DNA of 64,000 nt from Neoalteromonas facilis (lineage in GTDB: Bacteria > Pseudomonadota > Gammaproteobacteria > Enterobacterales > Alteromonadaceae): assembly GCF_002807665.1 (NCBI RefSeq), contig NZ_PEAY01000001.1:62001-126000 (forward strand), written 5' to 3'. Both the position numbers and the translations under genes were made by a program. Positions 49,259-59,442 of the stretch are shown here, piece after piece. Positions within the stretch are counted from its first letter, which is position 1, and each line of letters opens with the position of its first letter. The notes beneath the pieces are model-generated. The model made no database searches. It was given only the letters and a program-made list of their open reading frames with translations, and had not been told where the DNA came from.

Positions 49259-49896
49259 TGAATAATTGGACCATTTCTCCTGCTGAGGTATTTGCCTCAG
49301 GCCCGGTCGTTCCGGTTTTGGTGATCCACGACGTTGCACACGCGCTGCCCATAGCAAAGGCGCTAATGGCGGGAGGTATCAATGTATTGGAAGTGACATT
49401 GAGAACACCTGCGGCACTTGATGTCATCAAAACCATTGCGAAAGAATTGCCCGAAGCAATCATTGGCGCTGGTACCGTGACCAATGCTCAGCAACTTAAA
49501 GAAGTCACTGAGGCTGGAGCTAAATTCGCAATCAGCCCCGGGATGACGGCTGACTTGCTTGCAGCGGGCGCTGCTGGACCTATCCCTTTGATCCCGGGCA
49601 TATCGTCTATCAGTGATCTAATGAAAGCAAAAGATGCAGGTTATACCTACTTGAAGTTTTTCCCGGCAGAAGCATCCGGTGGTGTTAAAGCATTGAAATC
49701 GATTGGTGGACCATTCCCTGAAATTTCATTTTGCCCTACTGGTGGTATTGGGCCGGATAATTATCTTGATTATTTGGCGTTACCCAATGTTAAGTGCGTC
49801 GGTGGGTCATGGTTGGCACCTGATGATGTTGTGCAACAGGAAGACTGGTCACGCATAACCGACCTTGCTAAATCAGCCATAGAAAACGCTTCTTAA
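49255..49896 (+). CDS. eda: KDPG aldolase (2-keto-3-deoxy-6-phosphogluconate aldolase)
   Basis: 213 residues. [40 protein letters not shown] with the catalytic Glu, [20 protein letters not shown], and [14 protein letters not shown] with the Schiff-base Lys. It splits KDPG into pyruvate and glyceraldehyde 3-phosphate. Last gene of the operon; its stop codon lies inside the terminator hairpin. Confidence 0.97.
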   Translation: MMNNWTISPAEVFASGPVVPVLVIHDVAHALPIAKALMAGGINVLEVTLRTPAALDVIKTIAKELPEAIIGAGTVTNAQQLKEVTEAGAKFAISPGMTADLLAAGAAGPIPLIPGISSISDLMKAKDAGYTYLKFFPAEASGGVKALKSIGGPFPEISFCPTGGIGPDNYLDYLALPNVKCVGGSWLAPDDVVQQEDWSRITDLAKSAIENAS

Positions 49897-49909
49897 TGAA
49901 GCGTTTTTT
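49883..49909 (+). terminator. intrinsic terminator of the zwf-eda operon
   Basis: AAAACGCTTC - TTAAT - GAAGCGTTTTTT. The stop codon of eda is in the loop. Confidence 0.93.
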
Positions 49910-49933
49910 ATGTCCTAGTGACTATTAGTGGCA

Positions 49934-50143
49934 TTACAAAATTGTCACTGTTGGGTGTGCCTGTGTAGCCCATTCATGGCACAGGTCAGCGATATACCCA
50001 ACAACCTCTGAATGTGGAACATGATCAGGAATGTAAATATCGTCAGCAAGACGTTTCTTGCCTTCATTACCTAAGTAAAAAACCATCCATTTATTATTGC
50101 GTTGAACGACTTCTACGCTTCTGCCAAACACATTGAGTTTCAT
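49934..50143 (-). CDS. DUF7661-like small protein
   Basis: 69 residues from ATG 50143 with AAAAGG upstream (two more ATG codons precede it). The single domain KLNVFGRSVEVVQRNNKWMV, FYLGNEGKKRLADDIYIPDH, EVVGYIADLCHEWATQ has the pattern of the DUF7661 family. Function unknown. It converges with the eda operon; the 272 bp up to the PhzF-like gene hold no other gene that I can support. Confidence 0.65.
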   Translation of the reverse strand: MKLNVFGRSVEVVQRNNKWMVFYLGNEGKKRLADDIYIPDHVPHSEVVGYIADLCHEWATQAHPTVTIL

Positions 50144-50415
50144 CATCATCCTTTTCTTGCAGCGGCCTAATATTGCAGCGTTAAGCTATAATTCATTGTT
50201 CGCCGAAACAACAGTTTATTCAGAATTACTACTGCGATTATTAACATGTTTACAGCGCGTTAGTCGATTAAGTGGTGTGGGTTACAAGAACACAATAAGA
50301 GGTACAGCGATAGATATCGAGACTTGCATTCGCTTGTTCGGGCGTTGTTTGCACAGCGGTGATAATATGGTGTTTTAGTGTGTAGGCATCAAATAACGCT
50401 ATAGGATGGTGGATT

Positions 50416-51189
50416 ATTAAAGTAGACATATATGACGTTTTCACAGGGCCAGAAGCACAGGGCAATCCTTGTGGCGTTGTTGAGCTAAATAAGTGGCTAT
50501 CTGACAATGAGTTAAAGGCGATTGCAACTGAATTTGAGGTACCGGTGACTTCTTTTATTGTTCAGTCAGGCAAACATTTTGATATACGTTGGTTCACACC
50601 GAGGAATGAAATTAACCTCTGTGGGCATGGCAGTGTAGGGGCGGGTGCTGCATTACTTTCAAAATACAGCCTCGATCAAGTATTGCTTCATAGCCCACAT
50701 GGCAATGTATTAATTCGTCAACGCAGTGACCTTTATTCTATTGAAATGCCGAGTTGGGATGGCGTGTCCGCACTAATCCCCAAAGCACTATCGGCGATGG
50801 TGTCTGAGCCGGTTGATTATTTCACCACACGTGATCAAGTTATCGTATTACAGAGCGTCGACGCGGTTATTAAATTCCAGTCAGAAGACGATACTTTACG
50901 TCAAATGAAAGATTACCATGCGTTGATAGTGACAGCCCAAGATGGACCGAGTGGTTATGCTCTTCGGTATTTTGCGCCCAATATCGGTATATCAGAAGAT
51001 AGAGCTACCGGTTCAGCGCAATGCTCACTAGCACCGTACTGGTTTAGAAAACTAGGCGTGAACGCTTTGTCTGTACGCCAATTATCGAGTGCAGGCGGGT
51101 ACTTTGAAGTTGAAAAGAAATCTGACGACAAAATAACGATTTATGCGCACGCTGAGTTGCGTAGAGCGCTCGAAAAAGTGGGCGTTTAA
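50416..51189 (+). CDS. PhzF family isomerase-like protein, apparent AUU start, catalytic Glu not conserved
   Basis: The reading frame is homologous to PhzF proteins from position 50416 on: IKVDIYDVFTGPEAQGNPCG, then LCGHGSVGAGAALL and ISEDRATGSAQCSLAPYW. The stop before it is at 50383-50385 and there is no ATG, GTG or TTG in frame until GTG 50545, which would delete 43 conserved residues. The ATT at 50416 is where homologues have Met, and AGGA lies 9 nt upstream, so translation from AUU is likely (257 residues). At the place of the catalytic Glu45 of PhzF this protein has Val44 (EFEVPVTSF), so normal isomerase chemistry is doubtful. A point mutation at the start codon is the other explanation. 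Confidence 0.75.
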   Translation: MKVDIYDVFTGPEAQGNPCGVVELNKWLSDNELKAIATEFEVPVTSFIVQSGKHFDIRWFTPRNEINLCGHGSVGAGAALLSKYSLDQVLLHSPHGNVLIRQRSDLYSIEMPSWDGVSALIPKALSAMVSEPVDYFTTRDQVIVLQSVDAVIKFQSEDDTLRQMKDYHALIVTAQDGPSGYALRYFAPNIGISEDRATGSAQCSLAPYWFRKLGVNALSVRQLSSAGGYFEVEKKSDDKITIYAHAELRRALEKVGV

Positions 51190-51240
51190 GTTACCGTTGA
51201 GCGATAGTTTTACGTTTTTTAACTTTTATGGGGGCCTACA

Positions 51241-51618
51241 ATGCAATACGACGTTAGTGATCCGCAGGAATATTTAGCTCAGTTGGAACCGGATTGGCGA
51301 AAAGATAAGTTATTAGAACTTAGATCCATGATTGTTCAACATTGCGATGCTATTGAAGAAACTATCAACTACAAGATGCTGTGTTTTCGGCTAAAGGATA
51401 CGGTGCTTTTTCACCTCAATGCGCAGAAAGGTTACGTTAGTTTATATTGTGGTGATACCAAGAAGATAGCTCCAAACGGCGTGTTGCTTGACGGGCTGAA
51501 TGTAGGCAAGGGGTGTATTCGCTTTTCTAAAACAAAAGCGTTAGCCGATACGCGTATAGAAGAATTTATAAAATGCACAATATCGCTGTTTAAAGAAGGT
51601 AAAGACGTATCCTGCTAA
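51241..51618 (+). CDS. DUF1801 domain protein
   Basis: 125 residues. DPQEYLAQLEPDWRKDKLLE, LRSMIVQHCDAIEETINYKM, FRLKDTVLFHLNAQKGYVSL and GCIRFSKTKALADTRIEEFI fit the DUF1801 / YdhG fold, related to frataxin-like and iron-chaperone annotations without firm function. Preceded by GGGGG a few bases before the ATG. It stands between the PhzF-like and GPP34 genes. Confidence 0.8.
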   Translation: MQYDVSDPQEYLAQLEPDWRKDKLLELRSMIVQHCDAIEETINYKMLCFRLKDTVLFHLNAQKGYVSLYCGDTKKIAPNGVLLDGLNVGKGCIRFSKTKALADTRIEEFIKCTISLFKEGKDVSC

Positions 51619-51761
51619 GCGTAAATTTGCTGCGCATTATCCAACCACTTCATGATGCCTGTTAGTCAAAGATACACACCTGTTAACAGTTTTGAGCTAT
51701 TGAGAGGCTTTTACGTTTGATAGTGTAGTGTAACTCACATCAGAGTTTGTAAGGAGTGACG

Positions 51762-52442
51762 GTGTCTATCAATTTACCGCTATACCAACAAGTAGCGTTG
51801 TTGGCTATCCACGATGACAAAGGAACGTTTCAAGCTGAGTTTGTCGAGTATCTTTTAGCTGGCGCTATATTGGCCGAATTAATGCTAAAAGGCTGTGTGT
51901 CTATCACGAGTAATGACAAAAGAGTATCCGTTGTCGCATCAGAACGTATTAGCGATAAACTCCTTGCTAATGCGTTGGATGTGCTTAAGCGTGCAACCAA
52001 ACCACTGAAGTTAAAAAGTGCTGTCAGTAAGATTGCTGGTCAGAAAAATCTAAAGCATGAAGTCGCTCGTTCGCTCTGCTCAGCAGGCATTCTAAAGGCT
52101 GAACAAGACAAAATATTGTTGGTATTTACTCGACAACTTTACCCAGAGATAAACCCCGTTCCTGAGCAGCAAATCAAACAAGCATTGCATGAGTTAATTA
52201 CACATAAGGGGGCTGATCCCGTACCTCAAATGGTCGTGTTGGTCTCTTTGCTTCAGGTCTCTGGCCTGTTAAAGAAACATTTTGATAAAGCGTTTTTGAA
52301 ACAGTACAAGGATCGAATTGAGCGAATTGCTAAAGGTGATGTTGTAGGCGAGGCGACAAAAGAAGTGATAGAGGCCTGTCAGATGGTTATCCTCATGACG
52401 GCTATTTTGCCCGCCATCACCAGCACCGTGATTGCGAATTAA
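51762..52442 (+). CDS. GOLPH3/GPP34 family phospholipid-binding protein
   Basis: 226 residues from GTG 51762 (AAGGAG 5 nt upstream; a GTG two codons earlier overlaps that site). YQQVALLAIHDDKGTF, VEYLLAGAILAELMLKGCVS and LKSAVSKIAGQKNLKHEVARS are the GPP34 pattern, in which eukaryotic members bind phosphatidylinositol 4-phosphate at the Golgi. Bacterial members are mostly known from actinobacteria and scattered gammaproteobacteria, with unknown function. It ends 7 nt from the convergent hydrolase gene. Confidence 0.8.
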   Translation: MSINLPLYQQVALLAIHDDKGTFQAEFVEYLLAGAILAELMLKGCVSITSNDKRVSVVASERISDKLLANALDVLKRATKPLKLKSAVSKIAGQKNLKHEVARSLCSAGILKAEQDKILLVFTRQLYPEINPVPEQQIKQALHELITHKGADPVPQMVVLVSLLQVSGLLKKHFDKAFLKQYKDRIERIAKGDVVGEATKEVIEACQMVILMTAILPAITSTVIAN

Positions 52443-52449
52443 GTTCGAG

Positions 52450-53268
52450 CTAGTTTTCGTTTGCCCTGATGATTAACTTCTTAATTTCAGAAAGCACTAA
52501 ATCTGGTTCATCATCTTGAACGAAATGTCCACTTTTCTCAGCCATTACCGCCTTTCCTTGCGGAAATTTAAGCACCCATTCTGACTGAACATTCCCCCAT
52601 AATTCACGTGCCTCATCTGTATCAAAAAGACGCGTTGGGTTTTCAAATTTTTTCACACCTGCGATTAACGTTATTGGGATGTTTTTAATATCACCATACC
52701 CAAATGATGGCGTTTTATCCCAGATATCGTTAATCAAGCACCAATTATTCTCTTTCCCCATTTTTATATCAGCGAATTTTAACTTCTCATTCGATTCCTT
52801 CCCGCCAATCGGATCCAGTTGTTCGATAATGTCCACGTCTCTAGGGTTGATAGGATCGATAAACAGCATCGCTACAACCTTTTCCGGATTCCTAACTGCA
52901 AACTCCCTCGCAACCTTACCCCCATAAGAGTGAGACACATAAATAATGGGTTTTTCTATTTTGAGTTGATTAAGTAACTCTTCAGCATCTTCTACATAGT
53001 CACTTGAGGTCAGATCACCTGTACAAGCCGTTGATCTACCTTCACCTCTTCTTGAATATCTTATCGCTGTAACACTCTCAGGAAGCCTGCTCCAAATTGA
53101 ATCCCAACCCGCCATGCCAGAAATCGCACCAGCCTCAAACAGTGTAATATTCTCTCCTGTGCCTTTAATTTCATATTCTAATTCAGCTTGGTTTACTAAT
53201 AGGGATTTAGCCGAAATAGAGAAACAAAACATTGAAAGGCTAAGAACTAAAAGCTTATTTGTAGTCAT
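52450..53268 (-). CDS. secreted alpha/beta hydrolase
   Basis: 272 residues from ATG 53268 with AAGGA upstream. Signal peptide MTTNKLLVLSLSMFCFSISA. The nucleophile Ser is in IYVSHSYGGKVA (SxSxG form), the acid probably the Asp in LFIDPINP or after it, and the His in EKSGHFVQDDEPD. RYSRRGEGRST is typical of alpha/beta hydrolases acting on small esters or amides. The substrate is unknown. Same strand as the TPR-S41 gene, 104 nt downstream, so possibly co-transcribed. Confidence 0.88.
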   Translation of the reverse strand: MTTNKLLVLSLSMFCFSISAKSLLVNQAELEYEIKGTGENITLFEAGAISGMAGWDSIWSRLPESVTAIRYSRRGEGRSTACTGDLTSSDYVEDAEELLNQLKIEKPIIYVSHSYGGKVAREFAVRNPEKVVAMLFIDPINPRDVDIIEQLDPIGGKESNEKLKFADIKMGKENNWCLINDIWDKTPSFGYGDIKNIPITLIAGVKKFENPTRLFDTDEARELWGNVQSEWVLKFPQGKAVMAEKSGHFVQDDEPDLVLSEIKKLIIRANEN

Positions 53269-53372
53269 ACGCCTATCCTTGAAAAATCTATCGCAATGCT
53301 GCCAAAGAGCATGAGAGCGTCCAGAGAAGATCTGTTTTCTGCCTGCAGGCCGCTGTCGCTGAACAGGTTTTG

Positions 53373-55178
53373 TCATTTCTGGCCTACACGGAGCTTTATT
53401 ATTTCTTTAATTGATTCCATCGCGGGGTCAACACCTGCAAAGTACACTTGGGACGTTAGTGCCACAGGGACGCTTGGTGCTATCCAAATACGATGGTCTT
53501 CAGCGCTGCCTTTCTGATGAAATTGAGAAGAAATTATCCCTATTTGGCCGCTATATGGGAGATAAAACCATCCAGCCTCTCCGATGGTATTAGGGCGAGT
53601 ACCCGAGGGTTCACCAACCACAACGGCATTGGTTATCTTAACAACATTCATTAACAGGTCATGACCAGCGGAAAAAGTATTTCTGCCGACAATGACAAAC
53701 GTTGCGCCCGATGGGTTTAATGCCTCAAATAGCACCAGTGTTTTGAGCATTGGTGGGGTAATTGAACCATCGCCACCGCTGTTATGACGAAGGTCGAGTA
53801 CTAAAGCCTTAGATTGACGGTCTTTAATTTCACTCTGAAGTTGTTGATTAAACTTATCAAAAGTAACTGAACGTTTATTCCGGACGTCATTAAATTGTAC
53901 ATATAAGATACTTTCATCTTCCAACCATTCGCGCCAGTACTCATCGTTATTTTGTTTTAAATAGAGCGGAGTTGTCGTCGCTCCTGTCACTGCGGGTAAT
54001 TTGGGGAAACCACTAAAACTCATTGGAACCGGATTCAATGATGTCTCAAACAGATTTTCTTGCCTATCCATTAGTGTCAACGTAACGGTATCTGGATTGT
54101 CTATTGCACCAATACCCTCAAGCACCTCGGGGAGGCTCAAATAATACGGTCCCAGCCAGAGCCTTTGCATATTATTATCCCTAGGGTTCACTATGTCAGT
54201 GAGTCGCAATGCCTTATTGGCGTCCATTTCGTTGAATTTTAATACTCTAGTGCCAACAAGGTGTTGGTATTCGTCAGATGCTTTGACTACATATAATCCG
54301 TCCGCAAATTGATAAAACTGAACAGGCAGTTGCTGAAAATTACCTAATTTTCCCCATGCTGGAATAATAAAATTATGTCCATTTCCAATATTACCCAAGA
54401 GCTCCATCAAGCCAAATACAATTTGGTGGTCACTAAGATTTGGAATTTCGTCGTATAACTGCTTCGCCTTTTTGGTTAGTTCAGGTTCTGAAATTGAATG
54501 GAAAGGTGCTACGTGTAGGCGTTTTATTTCAGAGAGTAAGTAATTGAGGTCCAGGCGCCAACCTTCTACTCTGTTGTCAGGCATATCAGCAATGCCCGAC
54601 AATGATTTGTACCAGTCTTTTTCATAGTACGGTTTGAAATATGGGTTTTTCCCTTTCTGAAATAAGCTATGTCCAGATAGCTTTGGCTTATCATCCCACC
54701 GAAAATCTAATGCTTTAGTTAACCAATGCTGCGCCAAGGCCTTATTATTTGCCTGAGCATACACTTCAGCAATAATCACCATTAAGTCGTTTGGATTACT
54801 TGCGCCGTTTGGAATACCTCGTAGTTTCGTTCCCAATTCGAGTGCGGTAACCAAAGCACTGGCCGCAGCCTCATAGTTACCGGCTTGTCGATAGGCGTTA
54901 CCTAATAAGTACCAAGTATCTCCATCCGCATTAAATTGTTGAGTCAATCTAGACAATAAAGGCAGGGCATCATTACAAACCCCTGATTTGCAAAGTCGTA
55001 ACGCATCTTGTTTATTCTGAAAGTAGAGTACTGAATCAAGCTCTTGCACTTCTCCTACTAACACATCCAGAGCACTATTACTCACTTGGAGTACTTTGTT
55101 TGGTTTTTCAGCCGCTGCAGCAAAAGAAAAGAAAAATAAGCTCGCCCAAATGCAACCATGTATTTTAATGCTAATCAT
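53373..55178 (-). CDS. secreted TPR and S41-like peptidase domain protein
   Basis: 601 residues from ATG 55178; the longer frame overlaps the promoter. Signal peptide MISIKIHGCIWASLFFFSFA. Residues 40-180 hold TPR-like helices (GDTWYLLGNAYRQAGNYEAA, ASALVTALELG). Residues 230-600 are a tail-specific-protease-like (S41) domain with SGGDGSITPPMLKTLVLF and the nucleophile region NTFSAGHDLLMNVVKITNAV, then GEPSGTRPNTIGE. No PDZ domain is evident. It is probably periplasmic or surface-bound. The divergent AraC gene (150 bp away) is a likely regulator. Confidence 0.85.
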   Translation of the reverse strand: MISIKIHGCIWASLFFFSFAAAAEKPNKVLQVSNSALDVLVGEVQELDSVLYFQNKQDALRLCKSGVCNDALPLLSRLTQQFNADGDTWYLLGNAYRQAGNYEAAASALVTALELGTKLRGIPNGASNPNDLMVIIAEVYAQANNKALAQHWLTKALDFRWDDKPKLSGHSLFQKGKNPYFKPYYEKDWYKSLSGIADMPDNRVEGWRLDLNYLLSEIKRLHVAPFHSISEPELTKKAKQLYDEIPNLSDHQIVFGLMELLGNIGNGHNFIIPAWGKLGNFQQLPVQFYQFADGLYVVKASDEYQHLVGTRVLKFNEMDANKALRLTDIVNPRDNNMQRLWLGPYYLSLPEVLEGIGAIDNPDTVTLTLMDRQENLFETSLNPVPMSFSGFPKLPAVTGATTTPLYLKQNNDEYWREWLEDESILYVQFNDVRNKRSVTFDKFNQQLQSEIKDRQSKALVLDLRHNSGGDGSITPPMLKTLVLFEALNPSGATFVIVGRNTFSAGHDLLMNVVKITNAVVVGEPSGTRPNTIGEAGWFYLPYSGQIGIISSQFHQKGSAEDHRIWIAPSVPVALTSQVYFAGVDPAMESIKEIIKLRVGQK

Positions 55179-55328
55179 ATGTATTCTGGCACCGTATAAT
55201 TCTGTAAAACCCGAAGATAAACTTTTCACTCGGAATAAGCGTCCCGAATTAGGATTCAGCACTTTAATTTCGATTTAAATTATCTTTTTGCACCCTAAAG
55301 TAAACTCGAAGTAATATAAAAAATAACC

Positions 55329-56405
55329 ATGTATGACGTTGTCTTTCTCTCTACCGCAAATATCCTACAGGGACTTTTTATTTTCTTAGGTTTACTCAGT
55401 TTCGCTTTACTTTATGGTCGGCAGCGATATAGAGGTGTGATGTTGATAATACTGTATTTTGCAGTATTGATGACGTTTAACATCTTAGAAGAACTCAACA
55501 TCACCAAGCCTTATTTTTTTATTACGCCTTCGTTTACTTTATTAGTGGGGCCAATCCTTTATTATGCTTCGCAAAACTTAGTTTCCAGCCGTTCACTCTC
55601 AAGTCAGCGCGTAGCATTACATTGTTTACCTGCAATAGTGTCGCTACCTTTCACACAGTACGTTGATTTCATCATTGCGCTTGGCTCGCTAAGTCAAATA
55701 ATATATTTGTTTCACTCCTACAAATTACTTCGTCGCTATGAAAACGCCGCATTGAATTCCCATTCAGACGAATTGTCAATCCGTCTACGTTGGGTTGAAA
55801 ATAGCGGTATTATCATCGTAGTGTTCTTACTTATTGATATGATCCGACTTAACAGTAAGCACTTTATTAGCAACGAAATTTATTATCAGTGGTATGTTTT
55901 TGATTTGGTTTTGCTCTTAGTGATTTGTAGTTATTTGTTAGTAAAGTCACTTAACCAAACAGAATTGTTCACCGGTTTTACGATAGAAAATGACGCTAAC
56001 GATGAGCTCAATTCTGAAAACAATAATGACATCACAACCAATGAAGATAATGCATTAGCGCAGACACTCTTCGACTCAATCAATTCAAAAGTACTAAATT
56101 TACAACTATTTAAGATATCTAAATTGACTGTACAGAAGGTGGCAGAACAAACAGGGTTAAATGTAAAAGACACTTCGTGGGCAATAAATGTAGCAACTGG
56201 AAAAAACTTTAATGACTACATCAACGGCCTGAGAGTGAATGCGGTAAAAGCACAACTTATTGCCAATACTGATAAACGCGGCGCAATTCTTGATGAGGCA
56301 CTAGAATGTGGCTTCAATTCAAAATCAGCATTCAATCACGCATTTAAGAAGTTTGAAAACATGACGCCAACTCAATTTTTAAATAGTAATTTTGAGCGTT
56401 CGTGA
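55329..56405 (+). CDS. membrane-embedded AraC family regulator
   Basis: 358 residues. Six or seven TM helices in residues 1-220 (ILQGLFIFLGLLSFALLYG, GVMLIILYFAVLMTFNILEE, FTLLVGPILYYAS, NSGIIIVVFLLIDMI, FDLVLLLVICSYLLVKSL), an Asn-rich linker (DANDELNSENNNDITTNEDN), and a C-terminal AraC DNA-binding domain with two helix-turn-helices (LTVQKVAEQTGLNVKDTSWA and DEALECGFNSKSAFNHAFKK, FENMTPTQF). Such one-component membrane regulators read an envelope signal directly. It is divergent from the TPR-S41 and hydrolase genes. Confidence 0.9.
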   Translation: MYDVVFLSTANILQGLFIFLGLLSFALLYGRQRYRGVMLIILYFAVLMTFNILEELNITKPYFFITPSFTLLVGPILYYASQNLVSSRSLSSQRVALHCLPAIVSLPFTQYVDFIIALGSLSQIIYLFHSYKLLRRYENAALNSHSDELSIRLRWVENSGIIIVVFLLIDMIRLNSKHFISNEIYYQWYVFDLVLLLVICSYLLVKSLNQTELFTGFTIENDANDELNSENNNDITTNEDNALAQTLFDSINSKVLNLQLFKISKLTVQKVAEQTGLNVKDTSWAINVATGKNFNDYINGLRVNAVKAQLIANTDKRGAILDEALECGFNSKSAFNHAFKKFENMTPTQFLNSNFERS

Positions 56406-56637
56406 GTTAAAGTTTTCACCAGACCAGTTATTTTCAAGTTAACACGTAATTTTTAAAAATGGGCTGAAATAAGAGTATTTTTTTAACAATATCTGCGTAC
56501 GAGGCTGATGTGTATTGCTTCTTGTGGCTCTAAAACACAATTTCCGAACGGTTATAATTTGAAGAAAAAACATTATATTCACAAATTTTCAGGGTCATTG
56601 GAATCCGCTGTGCCAACGAATGCGATCACGACGATAG

Positions 56638-57186
56638 TTAAATCAAGAAACTAGCCCCGCCAAAAACATATTTAGTGTAGAGCATATAACTTTCAATAAG
56701 CTCGCACCGGTTTTTTGATACGGGAACTTCAATTGGTAAAATTGGTATTAGTCGGACTAGTAATGATGTTCGAGCTTCCCCTATAAAACTACGATCAATG
56801 TTTTGCCTCAACTGTTTTAACGCTATAAGTGTAGGACTTTCGAGAAGATAATAGATGTGGGCGTTATCTTTTTCAGAGTTCTCAAATTCTTTAATCAAGG
56901 ATTCGATGGAGCGATGCACAGGTTTTTGAGAATGTGATAAGCGATAATATGCTTTTGGAACGGATTTGCTTTCCACATAAATTTCAGGTAACAAGGTTGA
57001 TTGGAACTCAATATCACAATGATCAAATAACGATTTAATGGCCTGCTCTGTTTCCGAGGAAGACTCCTTCGCATTTACAATAATTATTGGAAGTGCCTGC
57101 TGAATAGCAGCATAAAACGAAGATAGTTAAGAATAAGCAACTATTAAAATGATACCTGAAGCAATGAAGAATGTTTTCTTTAGCAC
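56638..57186 (-). pseudogene. hypothetical membrane-anchored protein gene interrupted by an in-frame TAA
   Basis: Read from GTG 57186 the frame gives MLKKTFFIASGIILIVAYS, a clear N-terminal anchor or signal, then TAA (57127-57129). Translation of the same frame after the stop continues LSSFYAAIQQALPIIIVNAK and on to the end at 56638 (about 163 residues) without another stop. One base change would restore a 182-residue protein. Only non-ATG starts lie after the stop (TTG 56994 gives 118 residues). I do not recognise the family; EKDNAHIYYLLESP and YMLYTKYVFGGASFLI are visible parts. A sequencing error or real readthrough could also explain it. Confidence 0.6.
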
Positions 57187-57411
57187 AAGCTGTAATATTC
57201 AGAGGTCGTTATAACCAGCATAGAGGTTTTTTTGGGGGGGCGCTGCACAAAGATATTTAAATATTCTTCTTTGATGTTGATTGGCTTCAAAAACTGGTCG
57301 TCTGCTCTGAGTACCAAGTAGACCCTGGTTTTTATCGGAATAACGGGTAACCGCAGCACAAAGTGTTGCGGAATTACGCAACGATGAAGATAGCTCTATT
57401 GGTTAAAAACT

Positions 57412-58260
57412 TTACCGAATCGTTTGTTTTAACCAATGTGTTGCGCCCGCTGCGATAGCACTATGCTGAGTTCGTGCGGTTTCTATGCACAACATAGTTT
57501 CATAGCTGTCGTCAGTCATATCTTTCATGGAATGGCTTTTATCTTTCCAAGGATTCCAAACAACAATACTGTCGTGACCTTCAGATGTAATCTCAGTTTT
57601 ATCACCTAGTGCACTGATCAAAACCTGTGGTACTGCTTCGGTATGAATGCGATCAGTTTCAGCATCAATAACATAAGGTGTTGGAGCAGGGAGGGTGTCT
57701 TGTCCGCTCAATTTGTCCCAGTATGGGCTAGTAATATGTTGGATCTCGACAGCTGCAATATTGTTTACTGCAAAATAGCTGTGCAATGCAGCAGTAAACT
57801 CCGACTGTTTACCAACATTGGTCGTTTCCAGTGCAACCGTTAAGGTCTGGCTCAGTGTAATGTGCAGTCTTACTCGTAACGCTGAAATGACCTGAGTTGA
57901 ATAGTCAATGTTAGGGGTAAGCGTTATGACTGTCGCGCTTTCATTGTCCGAAATTTGTTCAATATCCCAAGTGCACGTGCGCACAAACCCGTGAGCAGGC
58001 AATTTACCGAACTGTGATATCAACTTATCGGGGCCCGCACCAAACCAAGGCCAACAAATCGGGATCCCACCACGTATAGGCGTAATACCATCGAATATCG
58101 CTTTTTCGCTGAGCCATAGTCGATTGCGATTATCATGACGAGGTGAAAATGAGAGTACTTGACCACCAAAAAGGCTTAATTCTAGCGATGCGAAAGCATT
58201 CTCTACGCGAATAATGTCGACGTTGCCTTGCTGGATTTTTGATACTGTTGACGCGTTCAT
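57412..58260 (-). CDS. yeaD: D-hexose-6-phosphate mutarotase
   Basis: 282 residues of the aldose-1-epimerase-like fold. LSLFGGQVLSFSPR, PIRGGIPICWPWFG, KLPAHGFVRTCTW with active-site His, LHSYFAVNNI with a second, and NPWKDKSHSMKDMTDDSYET, MLCIETA. It interconverts the anomers of glucose 6-phosphate. It is downstream of gapA on the same strand, an arrangement common in gammaproteobacteria. Confidence 0.95.
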   Translation of the reverse strand: MNASTVSKIQQGNVDIIRVENAFASLELSLFGGQVLSFSPRHDNRNRLWLSEKAIFDGITPIRGGIPICWPWFGAGPDKLISQFGKLPAHGFVRTCTWDIEQISDNESATVITLTPNIDYSTQVISALRVRLHITLSQTLTVALETTNVGKQSEFTAALHSYFAVNNIAAVEIQHITSPYWDKLSGQDTLPAPTPYVIDAETDRIHTEAVPQVLISALGDKTEITSEGHDSIVVWNPWKDKSHSMKDMTDDSYETMLCIETARTQHSAIAAGATHWLKQTIR

Positions 58261-58322
58261 AAAAAACCTTACGTCGAGTAGGGAGTCAATGTCTGACTGA
58301 AAGACTAGGTCAGGAAGGAGAG

Positions 58323-58349
58323 GGGTTCAATACCCTAGGCATTGAACCC
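58323..58349 (-). terminator. hairpin between gapA and yeaD
   Basis: GGGTTCAAT (58323-58331) pairs with ATTGAACCC (58341-58349), 9 bp with a 9-nt loop, 6 bp after the gapA stop. There is no T-run, so it more likely protects the gapA message or attenuates yeaD than fully terminates. Confidence 0.5.
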
Positions 58350-58355
58350 ATCTAA

Positions 58356-59390
<1,035 letters not shown>

Positions 59391-59430
59391 TCAAAAAACC
59401 AAATTTCGCAAAGATTAAGCGATAAAATGA

Positions 59431-59442
59431 TGTAAAATTACA
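59431..59442. promoter_or_regulatory. 12-bp palindrome in the gapA-malQ intergenic region
   Basis: TGTAAAATTACA, extended to ATGTAAAATTACAT. The core is the same as upstream of zwf (44172-44183). It is about 120 bp before the malQ start and 80 bp before gapA, so it could act on either. Confidence 0.6.

Noticed and set aside
50133-50378. An 81-residue plus-strand open frame between the DUF7661-like and PhzF-like genes.
   Set aside because: It overlaps the start of the real minus-strand gene, has no ribosome site and no recognisable pattern.
50545-51189. The GTG at 50545 as the real start of the PhzF-like gene.
   Set aside because: It would remove 43 residues that match the family N-terminus, including GNPCGVVELN, while the upstream frame is open.
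57199-57381. A 60-residue minus-strand open frame (RRIFKYLCAAPPQKNLYAGY).
   Set aside because: There is a G-run inside, no Shine-Dalgarno and no recognisable family. It could be a remnant, but nothing supports a gene.
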